Assembly (NCBI GenBank): GCA_009760855.2
Contig: WPIO01000016.1
Location: 4,981,001 to 5,045,000, forward strand
DNA length: 64,000 nucleotides
Source of the DNA: Cristatella mucedo
Taxonomy: Eukaryota > Bryozoa > Phylactolaemata > Cristatellidae
Reading direction: 5' to 3'
Shown here: one piece after another, positions 47,101-56,365 of the stretch
How the letters are laid out: the number at the start of each line of letters is the position of its first letter
Numbering within the stretch: position 1 is the stretch's first letter
Position numbers and translations under genes: made by a program
Notes under the pieces: model-generated
Told to the model about the DNA's origin: nothing
The model's input: only the letters and a program-made list of their open reading frames with translations
The model's database searches: none

Positions 47101-50015
47101 AGGTATTTCTAGACTGTTGGATTCCGAAAAACGGATGGTACGATGCTTGGCCTGATGGGGTAGTATATCTGACAGATAGGCTGGAGCCATAGAATGAAGG
47201 GACCTAGTAGTGAGCGACAAAACCTTGAAGTCAATCCGTTGCTTGACTGGTAGCCAGTGCAGGTCGGCGAGAAGTGGAGTAATGTGGCAACTGCGACGCT
47301 CACGACAGACAAGCCTAGCTGCAGAGTTTTGCACCAGCTGCAATCGCCTGATCGCACATGCTGGTAGGCCAGTAAGCAGTGAGTTGCAGAGGTCGAGACG
47401 AGATGTCACGAATGCATGGACCAACTTAGACGTGGTATCTTTATCTAAACAAGCCCGAATTTTAGCAATGCTATGAAGCTAAAAATAGGCGGATTAGACT
47501 GTGGAGCTGATATGGTCGTCTAACGAGAGGTCGCTTTGAAATATGACACCTAGATTTCGAGCTGATTCAACTGGAGATATGCTGGCAGAGCCAATTTTGA
47601 GAGTCAGCCTGTCCAATCTCTGGATCACACTGGGTTTGCCCATAACTAGTATGTTAGTTTTATCATCGTTAAGTTTTAGAAAATTTGCTGCCATCCACGT
47701 GTGGATGTCATCAATGCATGCAGCTAGTGAGTTTAGAGAATTTGAGGTGCTCGAAGGCTGGGAGGGATCAAAGCAAAGGTACAACTGAGTGTCATCCGCA
47801 TAGAAGTGAAAGCCTAGATTGTGCTTGGCAATCACATCAGCAAGAGGCAGAGTATAAACCGTGAAAAGAACCGGACCTAGCACTGAGCCCTGAGGTACTC
47901 CATATTTCAGAGGTACTTCAAATGATCTTTGTCCATTCACGTCAATACTCTGGAGTCTCCCACTGAGATAGGACCTGAACCACTGCAGAGCAGTGCCAGT
48001 GATGCCCAGACGAGATGAGAGGCGCTCTAGAAGAACTTTGTGATCGATGGTATCAAAAGCTGCCGAAAGATCGAGCAAAACAAGCAGAGACACTCTACCC
48101 ATGTCTGCATTCCTATGGAAGACAATGCTACACCATCTTGCAAGGGACTGGAGGACGGCCATCTTGCCACATGACGGAAATTAGTAGGGATATGCTGCCG
48201 GTGCCGGAGCGAGCTTCGAGTTAAACATTCCCTTACGTAAAATTAAGAAATAATACGAATACTCGAATACTCGAATGCATTTGATGGTGGTAACGACCAC
48301 GCATTCTGGGCTGGTTTTTTGCACGGGAATGAGACTTTCTTTTGCCACACTCTCTTGTACAGCAAGCAGCATTTCGACTCGATGATCAGCAGGAGGTGCA
48401 GCTGCAGTGCGAGCAGCCGCTTTAGCGAGTGCACAGCAGCGCTTGCAGTTTGAAGATGCGGTTCTTCCTTTCATGCTTGACGGTGTGGTGTTGACAATGC
48501 CCCTGGTTAGGGTCACCGGCTTGAGCAAAAGCTGCCCCTTCCTTTGATCTCAATCGCGTCCATGTGCAACTGGACATTTTTGTAGTGAGATGTGTGCATT
48601 CCACGGGCACACTGGCGAGCTCATGCCAGCACGTGTGATGGAATTTCCTCGCGGTAAATTTACGTTGCAAGACATCCCCCCTGTGGCGCATTTGGTGCTC
48701 TCGGTGTGTGCTCAGCTGCAGTTTGACATGCAAATATTTTGATGACCTGCCATTTCCCGCGTGCCTGGTTTTGATGGTGCGTGTGTGCGTGTGTGTGATT
48801 GTGTGTTCGTGTGTGCGCACATTCGAGCTGTCGTCATCTCAGAAGTGCCGGCTTTGCCTACGGTGTAGGCCACCAGAAATAGCAGCCATTTTAGACCATG
48901 CAACGTACTCTCGTTCTAGACGATACGACTGCTAACCGAGAAGTGCCGATCGTACGAGGAGGTTCTCGAGGACGTAAGTGCTCGCGCCGCCGACCACCGC
49001 GACATGGATTCGGAAAGACGTCTGCTGCAGCAGCAGACAGACTCGCAGAGGTAGGGCAGCCGCTGCCGTCGCCGTCCCACCAGCCTAGTTGTCTCGTCGC
49101 CTGAGCTCTCGGTGCTCGTGGTGACAGGCAGGCAGCTGAGCCGAACCAAAGGCTTGCAAAAATCTCGGTGTGCAAAAAGTGGCGGCAGAGGCACTCGGCC
49201 AGGTCGAGAGAGCCGTGCGTGTCTCCAGGCACCCGGATATCCGGCTACCCGGCATATTTCTCGCCAGAAACACCCGACCCATCTCGTCGTCGTCGCCACC
49301 CACCTCCTCCTTGCACTGCGCCCAATGAACTTGCCGCATATGCGTTTCGATGAAGGATCACCGATGTGGCGGGGCGGCGGCGATCAAAGCAGCTTTTTGC
49401 ACCTCCTTCTAGGGAGGAGCTGTCCACACTGGAGAAGGAGGCCGAGCAGTACGAGGCAGACGTGCAGCGCATAAGGAGCGAGCGGAGGCAGGCCGAAGGG
49501 CGCCGTCAGAAGACAGAGGAGTTGCTCTCTCGCCTCGCTCAGGCCGTCAGGATGGTGATCGATGTGAGCACTCGAGCGCAAGAGCGACCGGCCCGCTCCT
49601 CAACTCCTCCCCAGTTCCCGGTGGCCCCTCCCTCCGGCCCTCTCTCGGTTAACTTCTGCCTGAATTCGGCCTTGTCTGCTGCCACTGCCTGTGGGGTGGG
49701 CAGGCGGCGGGCTGGGCGAAGGTCTTCAGCCCCTCCCCTTCCTCCCAGTCGGCCGATCCTATGCAAACCTACAACTGAGAACCTCGAGATCATGTTGGCA
49801 GTGCTTGTTGCCTGCCACGATGTCGACGAACTCGCAGCTGCTGCCTTTGCCCATGCCTAAGGCAGCAGCAGCTGCTGGTGATGCTGATGCCACCGACTTA
49901 GCCATCCGCCACACTTCCATGGGCCACGACAACGGACCCAATTTTGCTCGCAATACGCTAGCTCTGCTATCATTACCGCGAGTTTTCTTTTTAGCCTGCC
50001 AATGCATGTCTAGAG

Positions 50016-50110
<95 letters not shown>

Positions 50111-50140
50111 CTCTCTATCTCTATCTCTCTCTGTCTGTCT

Positions 50141-50229
<89 letters not shown>

Positions 50230-50314
50230 GTCTCTGTCTCTCTCTGTGTCTCTCTCTGTGTCTCTCTCTGTGTCTCTGTCTCTCTGTCTCTGTCTCTGTC
50301 TCTGTCTCTGTCTC

Positions 50315-50388
<74 letters not shown>

Positions 50389-53300
50389 GCCCTCATACGT
50401 CCGTGTATGTGGCATGCATGCTGCGACTAGCCTTGCATGACTAGATGCGCCTGCGGTTTCCGGCCGAGAGTTTGTCGGCGCCGCGAGCTGGCACGGCGGC
50501 GCCCAGGTGCGGCGAGCGGCCACAGCGGCAGCTCTTTCAGCGCTGACGGCAGACTTTCTTTGCCGCCGTAGGCTGACTTCGACTGGGACGGCGGCCCCGA
50601 GCTGTCCGACGCCGAGAAGCGTGACAGCATGCTTGAGCACATGCTCATGACGCTCAACTTGGCCGCCGTGCGAGGCTTCGGCATTTGGCCGACTGCTGCC
50701 GACAAAGCCGCCGCCGCCGCTGCCACCTCCACGGACAGCCGTCTCGACCTGAGCCGCCTGCCTTCTCGCGGCGCGTCGCGGCTCGGCGCGGCAGCGTCGC
50801 CTGCCTCCCTCATGCCGACGTCACTGCTGCTCCCCGCCGCCGCCCGACCAGGTTCGAGCGAGCGGAGCTAGACGCCTCAGCGGGGTGCCCCGACGTTTCC
50901 GCGGCAGTGCTTGCCGGCACCGAAAACCGTCTGACCGTGTCCGTTTAAAAAAAAAGAGCCGAAAATGGCGCCACTCCTACCCGTCGGTGCTGCTGCTCTG
51001 ATTCTGGCTGCCGCCGCCGCATCCTGCCGATGGTGGCAGCGCTCGGTGCATTGTCAGGTGCAGCTAATGCTCCTGCATTCGTTTGCTTGCGGCCTCTGCT
51101 CGAGCGGCCGTTTGCGAGCATCGGCCTGCTGGAATGCTCGGCTTGCCCGCTCGCTGTGCGCCACAGCGCCGCCGGTGGCTGAGACTTCCGCCTTTGCTGC
51201 TCGATCTTCGTACAGCGAGTGCTCGCTCGCCCACTCGGCCGCCCACTTCCTCTCTGCCGCGCTTGCTTCTAGCCTGTTGACCTGCCGTACTGCTGCAATT
51301 GCACCTGTTGCAGAAGCTACGAAATCGCCAAACTTTTGTGCTGCATGTGTGTCGGGCGTTCCACGTCCACGTGGGCTGCCCTCAATGCAGTGCCTGCTCA
51401 CGGGACCTTTTTCTCGTATCGTCTCGTAATTTTTATTCTTTCTGCCCCACCCCGTGTCCGTCCAATCAGGCCTCGCCGATAGTCCTTTTGAGCTCTTTCT
51501 GCCCTAACCGCGTGATAACTTCGCAGGAACTTGTGGCCCCTGACTTCTGGACTTTATCCCTTTATCCCTTGTTCAGGCCGGTCCGAGCCTTGGCTTATCT
51601 GATTAGCCGGCCTCCTTTAAGTAACACCCTTGTGCTGTGGAGCTAGGCGCCTGCCCTGTCTGTGCCCGAGGTGGGCGGCGGGCCGTCCGAACGTCGGCTT
51701 CGGAGCACCTGGTTCTCCTCACGGTGCCACCCACCCACCCACCCATCCCAATCCGACCCATTCCGACAAGTGAAATCTCACTGGCCACTGCCGCTGCTGC
51801 TGCTGCTGCTGCTGCTCTCATCGAGTGGTCCGAAATTGGCAGGGGGAAGCCACGAATAAGCTGCTTCCTCTGCGGGAGCCACTTTCGACCTTGCCCTTTG
51901 CCGCTGGGCTGCCGGGCTTGGCTAGTGCGCCGTATTGTCTCGCTCTGTTCCACCCCACCACCACCACCACCACCACCAGACCTGTCGTCCATCGACGAAT
52001 GGCAAGCATGCATGCATATACCCCTTGCTCGAGAGGCTCGGCTCAGCTCAGCTGGCTAGGGTCTCCAGCCACCCAGCGTGCCTGGCTGCCTGGCTAGGTA
52101 TTTGGCCCATTTTCTTTTTAATGGGCTGGACTGCTTGGGCCAGGGTGGCCTGTTTGGATGCAATCATGCCAATTAGAGGTCGCAGCCGTAATTGTAGAAG
52201 CATCGCCCTACGGACAGCTGGGCGACCTGGGTCTCGTGCCCCGACAGCCGCCGAGCATGGCTGCAATCGTCGAGAGGCGGGCCATGGCCCTGTCGGCCAC
52301 CACGCGGCTCGGCACGCTGCGACGCGTGCTCACCAAGTCCGTCGGCGTGCAGACTGTCGACTCGTCGAAAGTACGTCATCATGCCAACGGGCCATGCGGC
52401 AGCTATTTCCGACTGCCTCGCCCGGTGCCTAACGCTCGATGCCACTTTGATTAGCCTCGGCGCACGTTGTGCATGCTGGCAAACCACCTAGTGATAAATG
52501 CAGTTGTGCATGCACTTGCGTGCCCTTGCTTGCACTGGCAGATCGCAGCAGTTTGATCGTGCGATCGTGTCCACGTGTGTAGTTGGGTGCACGCACGCGT
52601 GTACTCGAGTGCTCGTGCGTCCGTGCGCGTGTGTGCATGTGTGCGCGCGCATATAACCGATACTCACGCGCACACAGAGACTCACACTGAAAGCACGTGC
52701 AGACGTGTATGTGTGCAGAGGACAGGCGTGGGCGAGGCATTAGTGCAGAATTGCGCTCACGAGCCAGCTTGTCCGAGCGCTAGCACGAGCGTGCACCGTG
52801 TGGGCCCTCGAGCATGGGCAAGTGCGCCTGCCTCCCAGAGAGACTCCAGAGCTATGTGATACTGTGGAACTCGCTTCCACAATTCTTAAGCAACGACATC
52901 TACTCTCCAACTGCCGACTATGGCACATCTTTTTCAGCAGTCCTGAACTGCTACTTCTATGCTACTCACTACCTCAACTGCTCTCCTAACTCTGCTATGC
53001 TTCCCACTTTCTCTTTGTTGCGTGAGACAAAGTCTGTTGGGTACCGAATGCGTACCGAAAGCTGCTTAGGCTGTGAGTGCGCTATACAAAACTCTCCTGC
53101 GTAACACCCACATGGTCTTTATGACTTTGTGGAGTTACTGGAGGAGATACATTACATAAATCGTGGCTCAGGTATCGCTGTGGCTGTGCAGACTCCGAAG
53201 ACTAAGGCGTTTTGTGGGGGCGTGTCTGCGCGAGCTCTGCCTCCTTCCCTCATGCTGCTCGTGCGTGCGTGCATTGAGAGCATCTTGCTGCTGCATGGCT

Positions 53301-54592
53301 TGCCAATGCAGATTCGTCGAGCGCGCTCGCAATGTATGCATCTTTGTTGGCGAGTGTTTGACGTGTAAAAGTCGCATTTAGAAAGTCGCCTTGCCTGAAA
53401 CTAGTCATCCTGTGTGATTCCTGTCACGAACTAGGTCCCACTTACCGGCGTGGCTGGCTCCAGATCGTGCTAGGTACCTGGTTGTCACCAGACTCGACTG
53501 CCGTAATTCAGTTTTGGCTGGGTTGCGAAAAGAGCCATCAAGCCTCCACACACGGCGAAACCTTCGGCCCGGTAGGTTGTTTTTTAAATTAAATAAATGC
53601 AGTCACTTGTTTGTTTTGCTAAATGAGCTGAGACGGCTCCCTGTTGATCAATGGATGCAGAGGAGAATTCTTACACTCATCTGCCGAACACTACACCTTA
53701 TACTACATCGAATACTTACACTCATCGGCCCCTGTAAATCGCCGAATATTGGTAACGGCTCGGCCTTCTCTCCAGTGTGCGAAGTTAAAGTAAAAATTAA
53801 AAAAATACCAGCTGATTTCACAGCCTCTTTTTTGTATAGAGGCAGAAGAGCCTTTAAGGCTATCACCACTGCTTGCAGCTGCAATAAAGGATCGCACACT
53901 GCAGAATTCAAACCCACGACCTCGAGACCGAGGTCGTGAAAAGTAACCGCCTTACCTAGTGAGCCATCATGGCTCACCAGTTAGCTGCTCTGAGCTTTCG
54001 TGCTGGCGACCCGTTATCGGTCCACTAACCACCCGTTATCGGTCCACTAGCAGGCTGACCCTGTGCATGTCACCCCTAACCATGTTATTCACGTTGTTTA
54101 TCAGGCATGATACCACTCACCATCCGATCGTGTTTCCTTTGCAGCAAATGTAAAGCACCCAGAAAGAGATTGAGTTCTCTGAGGGTGCTGTATCAAGTGC
54201 ATTATTATTATTATTATTATCATTATTATTTAGGCTTCTACATTTGCGAGACGGTTTGACGGTTTCTGGGGGGCCTTGTGCAAAGGCTCGTCGCATTTCT
54301 ACTGTTGTAAGCGGCAGCCCTGCGAGCCTGTGCACGAGCAACTGGCCGCCTCCCACCGTAGCCTCTTCCTGATAGCACCGTCTGTTCGGTTACACGGCAC
54401 AAGCCAGAGGCAGTGGCAGCCACAGTTCGTTGATCGGCCATTTTCAGGTCGGTATCTGTCTCTTCGTTGTAGACTGTTTTCTTTGCCGACCACCTGCTGA
54501 GCCATGCCAGCCTGTCGCAGCAGCAAGCTATAATTAAGGACTTCCACAGCAGGGAACAAATGGCCAAGCCCTTCTTAGCCAAGGTCATTTAG
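32007..54592 (+). CDS. CFAP157: CFAP157, cilia- and flagella-associated protein 157 (nine exons)
   Basis: Joined exons: 32007-32176, 32336-32607, 34029-34182, 37917-38184, 48920-49050, 49413-49563, 50572-50851, 52198-52370, 54473-54592. They total 1719 bases, or 572 residues plus stop, near the roughly 520 residues of the mammalian protein. All introns are GT-AG and every junction is in phase. The start follows family structure: a Lys/Gly/Ser-rich basic tail (residues 1-30, MPPKKKGGK), then a long coiled coil. Alignable family segments include QLDDLNRRIA, FQRKCDEL, LLSENVLL, TLYDLERKAVVEKDR, TTKRTIHENV and the C-terminal GDLGLVPRQP. In mouse the protein is a FOXJ1 target at basal bodies and is needed for a normal sperm axoneme; the role here is inferred by homology. 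Introns 2-4, 6 and 8 are packed with repeats. Confidence 0.92.
32336..32607 (+). CDS. CFAP157: CFAP157 exon 2
   Basis: Acceptor CCGCCGCAG. Starts FQRKCDELELKSGKIYDEF and ends SENVLL before GTGAGT (phase 1). Heptad-rich coiled coil. Confidence 0.93.
33081..33148. repeat. (TA)n microsatellite
   Basis: Two TA runs flank a short AT-rich segment in CFAP157 intron 2, immediately beside a SINE2 tail. Confidence 0.9.
33149..33284 (-). mobile_element. SINE2 copy in CFAP157 intron 2
   Basis: AATTCATTTGTATAGTGCCT tail, decayed hairpin, GGGGCTCGAGCCCGCGACCT (box B) and GGGCCAAACCAGCT (box A and head). Confidence 0.85.
34029..34182 (+). CDS. CFAP157: CFAP157 exon 3
   Basis: Acceptor CCTTGTAG. ARLSSLDDFKYKKDEL to RKAVVEKDR; donor AG/GTGGGT, phase 2. 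Confidence 0.93.
34728..35005 (-). mobile_element. LINE B 3' end in CFAP157 intron 3
   Basis: The complement: TAATGTAATGTATCTCCGTC, AGTCATAAAGACCACGTGGG, AGTTTTGTATAGCGCACTCA, then the complement of the C-terminus ending GTTGTCGTTGTGTAAGA. It directly abuts a LINE A copy. Confidence 0.85.
35010..35695 (+). mobile_element. LINE A copy with nested SINE1 in CFAP157 intron 3
   Basis: The region coding SPVESARSLG and DDHISSTVKSAYFQ precedes the SINE1. IAEIRACLDRDITSKLVHAF and the LLANLHWLPVKQHIDFKVL part follow it. There is no 3' tail, and several frameshifts are present. Confidence 0.85.
35194..35321 (+). mobile_element. SINE1, internally deleted, nested in LINE A
   Basis: Intact head (GAGCCGTGATGGCACACTAGG) and box B (GGGTTCGATTCC). 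The middle from GCGGTGGTGAAAGCC to the last CAGCTAGG is missing. Confidence 0.85.
35700..37916. other. CFAP157 intron 3 remainder, nothing recognised
   Basis: AT-richer intronic sequence. Short frames (35703-35903, 36330-36539, 36932-37198, 37665-38273) lack domains; the last is partly a shadow of exon 4. Confidence 0.4.
37917..38184 (+). CDS. CFAP157: CFAP157 exon 4
   Basis: Acceptor TTGTTGGCAG. LKKEMLTKVNELSTEFRKVS and TTKRTIHENVEINAKL are the best conserved parts. Ends in phase 0 at CTCAAG/GTATTG. Confidence 0.93.
38655..39765 (-). mobile_element. LINE B copy split by SINE2, in CFAP157 intron 4
   Basis: The complement of tail and 3' UTR (AATGTAATGTTATGTATCTC; TTTTGTGTAGCACACTCA) is followed by C-terminal coding sequence to 39190. 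SINE2 interrupts, and more LINE B coding complement runs to about 39765 (CTAATCTTGGACTGGGATAG). It is old and frame-broken. Confidence 0.75.
39191..39324 (-). mobile_element. SINE2 nested in LINE B
   Basis: AATTCATTTGTATAGCACCC, GAACTCAATCTCTATTCCGA, a box B with CAAGCCCACGACCTC, and GGGCCAAATCAGCT. CAGCTCCTT is present on both sides (39164-39172, 39320-39328) as a probable target-site duplication, partly overlapping the SINE's own AGCT end. Confidence 0.85.
39770..40965. other. Intron 4 segment; one unassigned minus-strand ORF
   Basis: The longest frame outside known repeats is 40026-40487 on the minus strand (153 codons). It is rich in charged residues and has no domain or signal I recognise. 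No repeat identity was found. Confidence 0.25.
40970..41570 (+). mobile_element. LINE A 3' part in CFAP157 intron 4
   Basis: Starts at the HITPLLADLHWLP-type region and continues through NLKSFGECAFSSYAPKAWNSLP, the 3' UTR and the hairpin (about 41500-41535) to the ATT tail. Confidence 0.9.
41788..41812. repeat. (GTGA)n microsatellite
   Basis: Six tandem GTGA units in the intron. Confidence 0.9.
42740..43700 (-). pseudogene. Decayed copy of a multi-copy metazoan protein family ('GIFVGPQI' type)
   Basis: Reading the minus strand across frames gives, in order: LPSQQDLADLIRDRG (about 43630), LFYSNFFSRQDGPCF (about 43460), SSGSLKAVILHNENTYP (about 43340), RRLYKFPCFLCLRDSRD (about 43140), KVKAGIFVGQIKKGTE (about 42880) and SKQFAAVVCGF (about 42790). 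The order and motifs match an uncharacterised, probably transposon-derived family that I recall as abundant in arthropods and cnidarians. In that family YxxPCFLCxWDSR and KAGIFVGPQIR are diagnostic. Frameshifts and in-frame stops (for example after KLNRM) make it a pseudogene. The family identification is from memory. Confidence 0.6.
44310..44742 (+). mobile_element. LINE A 3' part in CFAP157 intron 4
   Basis: PRTNLKSLGDHAFSSYAPEAWNSLP, then the 3' UTR and a slightly decayed hairpin (CATCTAGAAAGAGATTGAGT) with an (ATT)n tail. Confidence 0.9.
45129..45300 (+). mobile_element. SINE1 copy
   Basis: GAGCCGTGGTGTCACACTGGG head, GTCGTGGGTTCAAACCTACG (box B), CTGTACAAAAGAGGCAGTTG and a T-rich end. 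Confidence 0.8.
45301..46121. other. Unassigned intronic segment
   Basis: No repeat match. A plus-strand frame at 45767-46141 (124 codons) runs into the SINE1 head at its 3' end, so it is unlikely to be a gene. Confidence 0.3.
46122..46312 (+). mobile_element. SINE1 copy
   Basis: GAGCCGTGATGGCACACTAGG head, box B GGGTTCGATTCC, GATTCTTTATCGCCACTGCA, CTATACAAAAAGAGGCGGTT and a T-rich tail. About seven extra bases lie between the self-complementary arm and box B. Confidence 0.9.
46705..48185 (-). mobile_element. LINE A, longest and best-preserved copy
   Basis: About 1.48 kb on the minus strand in CFAP157 intron 4. One reading frame runs from about 48162 to 46939 and is broken only by two in-frame stops near 47480-47496; there is no frameshift. 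It shows the RT catalytic motif A (LLVLLDLSAAFDTIDH), YGVPQGSVLGPVLF, motif C (FHFYADDTQLYL) and the thumb/C-terminal region up to LFRTAFSGSL. The 3' UTR, intact hairpin and complement of (TTA)n follow. The upstream RT fingers, endonuclease and any ORF1 are absent, so it is 5'-truncated. It is the best reference for the family in this window. Confidence 0.95.
48770..48830. repeat. (GT)n-rich tract
   Basis: GTGTGTGCGTGTGTGTG-type alternating sequence about 100 bases upstream of CFAP157 exon 5. Confidence 0.8.
48920..49050 (+). CDS. CFAP157: CFAP157 exon 5
   Basis: Acceptor TCGTTCTAG. TIRLLTEKCRSYEEVLEDV aligns with the mammalian IILMLTKKCQ region. It follows a 10.7-kb intron. Donor AG/GTAGGG, phase 2. 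Confidence 0.88.
49413..49563 (+). CDS. CFAP157: CFAP157 exon 6
   Basis: Acceptor CTCCTTCTAG. EELSTLEKEAEQYEADVQRI to AVRMVID; phase 0 end at GAT/GTGAGC. Confidence 0.88.
50019..50384. repeat. 365-bp (CT)n/(CTGT)n array in CFAP157 intron 6
   Basis: CT dinucleotides with a (CTGT)n block at about 50133-50182 and interspersed TGTCTC interruptions. It ends about 190 bases upstream of the exon 7 acceptor on the transcribed strand. The long frames on both strands (Ser-Leu or Arg-Glu runs) are artefacts of the repeat. Confidence 0.97.
50572..50851 (+). CDS. CFAP157: CFAP157 exon 7
   Basis: Acceptor TTGCCGCCGTAG. ADFDWDGGPELSDAEKRD and MLEHMLMTLNLAA correspond to the region of the mammalian protein where WHKEMLQQLLVMLSS lies. 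An Ala/Ser-rich low-complexity part follows. Ends phase 1 at CCAG/GTTCGA. Confidence 0.82.
51792..51978. repeat. (CTG)n and (CAC)n trinucleotide tracts in CFAP157 intron 7
   Basis: CTGCTGCTGCTGCTGCTG near 51795 and CCACCACCACCACCACCA near 51957. Confidence 0.9.
52198..52370 (+). CDS. CFAP157: CFAP157 exon 8
   Basis: Acceptor GCCGTAATTGTAG. ASPYGQLGDLGLVPRQPP matches the conserved YQPGDLGLVPRQ of mammals, and TTRLGTLRRVL matches their TRVGTFR. Donor AAA/GTACGT, phase 0. If unspliced, the frame would end at the TAG at 52452-52454. Confidence 0.9.
52850..53160 (+). mobile_element. LINE B 3' end in CFAP157 intron 8
   Basis: LWNSLPQFLSNDIYSPTADY is recognisable, then AGTGCGCTATACAAAACTCT and GACTTTGTGGAGTTACTGGA, ending GATACATTACATAA. 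Confidence 0.9.
53780..53977 (-). mobile_element. SINE1 copy in CFAP157 intron 8
   Basis: The complement: CAGCTGATTTCACAGCCTCT, TCAAACCCACGACCTCGAGA (box B) and TACCTAGTGAGCCATCATGG (box A and head). Confidence 0.85.
54050..54230 (+). mobile_element. LINE A 3'-end fragment in CFAP157 intron 8
   Basis: GGCTGACCCTGTGCATGTCA through the hairpin (54154-54189) to an (ATT)n tail. The hairpin base pairs are changed on both sides compared with the usual sequence. Confidence 0.9.
54473..54592 (+). CDS. CFAP157: CFAP157 exon 9 (terminal, predicted)
   Basis: Acceptor CTCTTCGTTGTAG with a good pyrimidine tract. It is phase 0, as required by exon 8. 39 residues begin TVFFADHLLSHASLSQQQAI and end AKVI before TAG. 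Compositionally it looks like coding sequence, and there is no competing exon in the intron. The link to exon 8 is by phase only. Confidence 0.6.
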   Translation, partial: TVFFADHLLSHASLSQQQAIIKDFHSREQMAKPFLAKVI

Positions 54593-55011
54593 CCTGGCGG
54601 CAGCAGCATCTGAGCCTCGGCAGGAGTCGCCGGTAGAGGTCGCGGGCAGAAGTCGCCAGCAAAGGCTGCTCGATGACCTCTTCGCAGGAGACAGCTGCAG
54701 GAGGAGACTCCTCCCAAATGGCAGACGAGCCGCCAGCCCCAATGCCATCGCTACGATGTTGCCGCCAGGTTATCGCCGATGTTGTCGGCGTAGCTGTGCC
54801 GCCGCCGGCGGCCGTTGTCGGGTCGTTGTCGGCGGCGGCTGTCGTCGGGTGCCGCCGGCAGCTTGCTAGCGTCAGCAACGAAAGTCGTGCCGTCGGCCTG
54901 CTTCGCTTTGCTCGTCGATTCTTGGTACTTCTTCTTTTGCACGGTGCCGTCTGCTGAGCGTCCTGCAAAAGATGGGCTCTTTCCAAAAAATAACACTGCA
55001 GCTCCTCCCAC
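54585..55011 (-). CDS. Uncertain minus-strand ORFs tail-to-tail with CFAP157
   Basis: Two overlapping minus frames share this GC-rich stretch. One (54751-55011) reads SADGTVQKKKYQESTSKAKQ and then FVADASKLPAAPDD. The other (54585-54986) ends RDLYRRLLPRLRCCCRQAK with its stop inside the last codons of CFAP157. A possible acceptor (complement of CTGCAAAAGATG, about 54960) could open either. I recognise no domain. This may be a small convergent gene or chance open sequence. Confidence 0.2.
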
Positions 55012-55850
55012 CGGCCGGTCCGCGCTGTAATCAGAGCCGTTATTTGTCGACTGCTCGAGCGAGGGCCTGATAAATGTCAGTGCTGGCTCATGCCATTACT
55101 GACCGGGCTGGCGGTCGACTGACGCAATCGATCGCAGGCACGTGACCGGTGCACGTTATCGCTTTGCCGGCTGCCGGCGGAGCGAACACACTCTCGAGGC
55201 AAGTGCCATCGGTGGCCACCCGACGGACCGCCGCCCCGCCCCTCACTGATGAAAAAGAGAAAGCATCGAGACGAACAGGAGGCTGCTGGGCGTGAAGGCG
55301 ATGAGGTCCGTGCCGTGCCGCACAAGAGCGGAGAGCTGCTGCGGCTTACCAGCCGCCTCGATGACTGCAGCCCCTCAGTGCCTGTTCCCGAAAGCTGGCT
55401 GCTTGCAGCCATTGTGAGCCTCCAGAGGTTAGAGGTTAGCCAGACTGCAACCTTATCCTAGCCGGTTTGGTTGCAGGTTAGAGGGCATGAGTACCGGCAG
55501 CCTGTGGGTGTCGACAAACCGCGATGCGATAATAAAGGCATGTGGTCAATTATTATGCCTTTTTGGAGAGGCTGGCTAATTAGAGCAGCTGCCAGTTTCG
55601 ACAGTTATGTCGGCTGGCTGCTCAGCCCCCCCCCCCCCGTCATCCACTGTCACCACATGTCACCATATGCTGCCTCTACTGCTGCTGCATTAATGCAGGC
55701 TAGACCTACATAGTCAGTGTATGCCAGTGACTGGTTGCTGCCTGCTTGCCATCTTGGTCGTGATATAGCTTAGCACTGTCTTGACCCTGACTGCTCCGAA
55801 CTCGTCGAATGGAAACCTTGCTTACATGGATATATAGAAATTAATAACGA
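55012..55850. other. Downstream of CFAP157, nothing firm
   Basis: An AATAAA at 55535-55540 could be a polyadenylation signal for CFAP157, about 0.95 kb after its stop. Frames at 55077-55412 (minus) and 55249-55461 (plus) lack domains. A 12-base C run lies at about 55627. Confidence 0.3.
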
Positions 55851-55852
55851 CA

Positions 55853-56300
<448 letters not shown>

Positions 56301-56365
56301 ATGAATGGCAATCTGTAAAAAATATTCATAGTTATAACTGCGATTGTAGTGCCTGCTGGAAATAC

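Noticed and set aside
50019-50640. Long Ser-Leu/Arg-Glu open frames on both strands (also at 55859-56212 and 58083-59101)
   Set aside because: They are translations of (CT)n/(GA)n microsatellites, open in several frames at once, with no unique sequence.
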